Source: Novosphingobium organovorum
GTDB taxonomy: Bacteria; Pseudomonadota; Alphaproteobacteria; Sphingomonadales; Sphingomonadaceae
Direction: 5' to 3'
Length of the DNA: 44,783 nt
Assembly (NCBI RefSeq): GCF_022832435.1
Contig: NZ_JALHLF010000012.1
Span: 27,629-72,411 of the forward strand
The translations under genes were made by a program, and so were the position numbers. Below the pieces are notes generated by a model that saw only the letters and a program-made list of their open reading frames with translations, made no database searches and was not told the DNA's origin. Below, piece after piece: positions 43,420 through 44,783 of this stretch. Each line of letters starts with the position of its first letter. The stretch's first letter is position 1.

Positions 43420-43587
43420 TCAGCTCGGTCGACTAAGCTTTCGCTGTCGTTGGACAGAGAATGCGGTCCATGCAGTGCAAGTTAGCAACACAAAAGGCAC
43501 ACCGAGGCCGGGGAAAACTTGGCCAATGCCGAAAGCCACCATCGCGACAAAAAGCGCAACCACGACATAAACCCAAACTGGAAGCAT
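43420..43587 (-). CDS. 55-residue two-span membrane miniprotein
   Basis: The frame starts at ATG 43587 after GGGAG and encodes MLPVWVYVVVALFVAMVAFG followed by a Gly-Pro turn (GLGVP) and a second hydrophobic segment (FVLLTCTAWTAF), ending in a basic tail (QRQRKLSRPS). Two helices in a short protein with a clean ribosome site suggest a real gene. No family is recognised. Confidence 0.6.
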   Translation of the reverse strand: MLPVWVYVVVALFVAMVAFGIGQVFPGLGVPFVLLTCTAWTAFSVQRQRKLSRPS

Positions 43588-43705
43588 GAATCGTCTCCCT
43601 AACCCTGCTGCGGAATAATTATCTCTTTTTCGTCATGGCGGCAACGCCCGCCCCCACAAGCAAGGAATACATACCTACCCCAAGAATTTACGGCAGGTTT
43701 CAGGC

Positions 43706-44005
43706 GTGCACAGGGAGGTCTCAAACGACCAGCTTGGGCGCATCTATAGGTTGACGGCACATGCTCCCTTGCAGACATTCACACAACGGTTGTATCGCTG
43801 GCAAATGGACGGACCAGTTGCCCCTCTTGTTGTAGGCATCTTGATCGCCGGGCGGACAATCTTTGCCCTGTTTAGCGGATCAGCTTCAGCGAGCAACAGC
43901 GGCCTTCTGCGCAAGGATGCGCCGGCGACCTACTGGTTTATCGTCGGGCTAAGCTCGATCAGCTCGATCTTTCTATTCGCGACAGCTTATGCCAAGCTGC
44001 AGTGA
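43706..44005 (+). CDS. Small hypothetical membrane protein
   Basis: The 99-residue frame contains two hydrophobic segments (VAPLVVGILIAGRTIFALF and YWFIVGLSSISSIFLFATAYA) separated by a polar Ser-rich loop with KDAPATYW. The GTG at 43706 may not be the true start; an ATG at 43805 just before the first helix is also possible. No family is recognised. Confidence 0.5.
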   Translation: MHREVSNDQLGRIYRLTAHAPLQTFTQRLYRWQMDGPVAPLVVGILIAGRTIFALFSGSASASNSGLLRKDAPATYWFIVGLSSISSIFLFATAYAKLQ

Positions 44006-44278
44006 TTCTGACGCATCTGCGCCTTCGAACGCTCGGACGCCGCATGGGCTTAACCAAGTCGCAATGGGGCAGGCTCACCGGAATTTGCTATTATTCCTGC
44101 GGAACGGAAGCTAGCCATCCATCCTGGCAACTGGCCGATCGGGAAGGCAAGCGTAACCCAACTGACGGCTTCTTGCGGCGCGTGACAGAATTTCAGCACG
44201 CATCCCATCAGCGACACTTGTTGGCGGGAAATCAGCATCCCGGTAGCCGTTATGAATTTGCCGCATTAGATTACCCGC
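44006..44278. other. Intergenic region, nothing recognised
   Basis: About 270 bases before the Imm33-like gene. A plus-strand open frame here has no plausible protein features and is not called. Confidence 0.3.
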
Positions 44279-44614
44279 ATGATCGAAGCACAACAGGGCA
44301 TCTGCAAGCGCTACGGCGCTGATTTCACGCCCCCAGAAGATAGCTGTGTGGTTGGCATCTCTGACAGCGCTCTGTGTGGAGAAATGCCGCTCCACGGCCT
44401 GCGCCATCCGTTTGAGAAAGGCTCAACAGGCTGGTTCATTTGGTCGGGCGATTATTCGAACGCAGACGATTTCTTCAAGCCTGTACATCTCTATCATCTG
44501 CAAGAAGATTGCCCGGCCGCTCTGCCGTATCTAGCACTACCTCCGGGGTGGAGGTTCTTGATCGCGCCGGAATATGAAGATGTGTGGTCCGATAGTAGCC
44601 TGCTGAACATTTGA
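44279..44614 (+). CDS. Imm33-like (DUF2185) protein
   Basis: The 111-residue product matches the DUF2185/Imm33 pattern: a GSTGWFIWSGDYSNADDFFK segment, then VHLYHLQEDCP and the C-terminal LPPGWRFLIAPEYEDVWSD ending LLNI. Many family members are immunity proteins for polymorphic toxins, but others are free-standing. No toxin gene is adjacent, so an orphan immunity or housekeeping role is equally possible. The match is from memory of the family pattern. Confidence 0.65.
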   Translation: MIEAQQGICKRYGADFTPPEDSCVVGISDSALCGEMPLHGLRHPFEKGSTGWFIWSGDYSNADDFFKPVHLYHLQEDCPAALPYLALPPGWRFLIAPEYEDVWSDSSLLNI

Positions 44615-44713
44615 AGTGGCGGTTCCGCGATCCAGCACCCACCCCGGCTGCTAACGAACGTGCCCGGCAAGGGAACCGGAATAACCGCTGTTCGGCGCGC
44701 CAAATCGTTCCTC

Positions 44714-44732
44714 AAACGACCGACTAGGGCGC
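44714..44732 (+). repeat. Dispersed intergenic repeat, copy 3
   Basis: AAACGACCGACTAGGGCGC, matching the cores at 42671 and 43324. It lies in the last 169 bases of the window, which hold no gene. Confidence 0.6.
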
Positions 44733-44783
44733 GAAGCCGCCCCAAGCTGTCAAATAGTTGGCCTTGCGACCAGCCCAACGGCG

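Overview
The window looks like a chromosomal segment of a high-GC alphaproteobacterium, most likely a sphingomonad of the Novosphingobium/Sphingobium type. This is an inference from the GC-rich codon use, the two large TonB-dependent receptors, the TPR-sulfotransferase that follows one of them, the membrane glucose dehydrogenase and the flavour of the insertion sequences. No rRNA, intact tRNA or CRISPR array is present.

Region 1 (1-16.7 kb) is a catabolic block built around amines. On the minus strand (4075 to 1) lies a tryptophan-tryptophylquinone amine dehydrogenase operon: a cytochrome c gene broken by an amber codon, then mauB, mauE, mauD, mauA, a second cytochrome c and a cut-off exported protein. 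Divergent from it are a DUF3237 protein and an exported YtcJ-like amidohydrolase, closed by a strong terminator. Facing them is a seven-gene minus-strand cluster (14044 to 6953): a class III aminotransferase lacking its PLP lysine, a polar amino acid type ABC transporter, a cupin, a DAO-type amine oxidase and a methylmalonate-semialdehyde-type aldehyde dehydrogenase, ending in its own terminator. A TonB-dependent receptor is transcribed divergently from this cluster. Together they read as uptake of an amine or amino compound, oxidative deamination, and aldehyde oxidation.

Region 2 (16.7-34.8 kb) mixes working genes with decayed ones. Working genes: a membrane-anchored XRE regulator with a periplasmic serine hydrolase, a BCCT transporter, a second TonB receptor with a TPR-sulfotransferase, a nucleoside deaminase-family protein, and PQQ glucose dehydrogenase. 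Decayed genes: a conserved-protein fragment (16866), a frameshifted IS5-family element (17197-18543), a trehalase with a nonsense codon, a frameshifted and truncated topoisomerase IB, a 3'-truncated AsmA gene, and a frameshifted, 5'-truncated IS110-family transposase.

Region 3 (34.8-42.1 kb) is the most interesting part. It is a compact minus-strand cassette encoding a PD-(D/E)XK nuclease of the PDDEXK_4 type, an unrecognised 206-residue protein, a sacsin/HSP90-like (GHKL) ATPase and a 1146-residue protein ending in a DUF3883 / NO VEIN C-terminal nuclease-like domain. The last two may be one polypeptide split at a run of seven C. The cassette is flanked by a decayed IS110 element on one side and by an inverted repeat and a tRNA-like remnant on the other, so it looks like an acquired defence island. 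I do not know a named system with this gene set.

Region 4 (42.1-44.8 kb) has lower-GC small genes: tiny membrane proteins, an exported hypothetical protein, an Imm33-like (DUF2185) protein, and three copies of a dispersed intergenic repeat.
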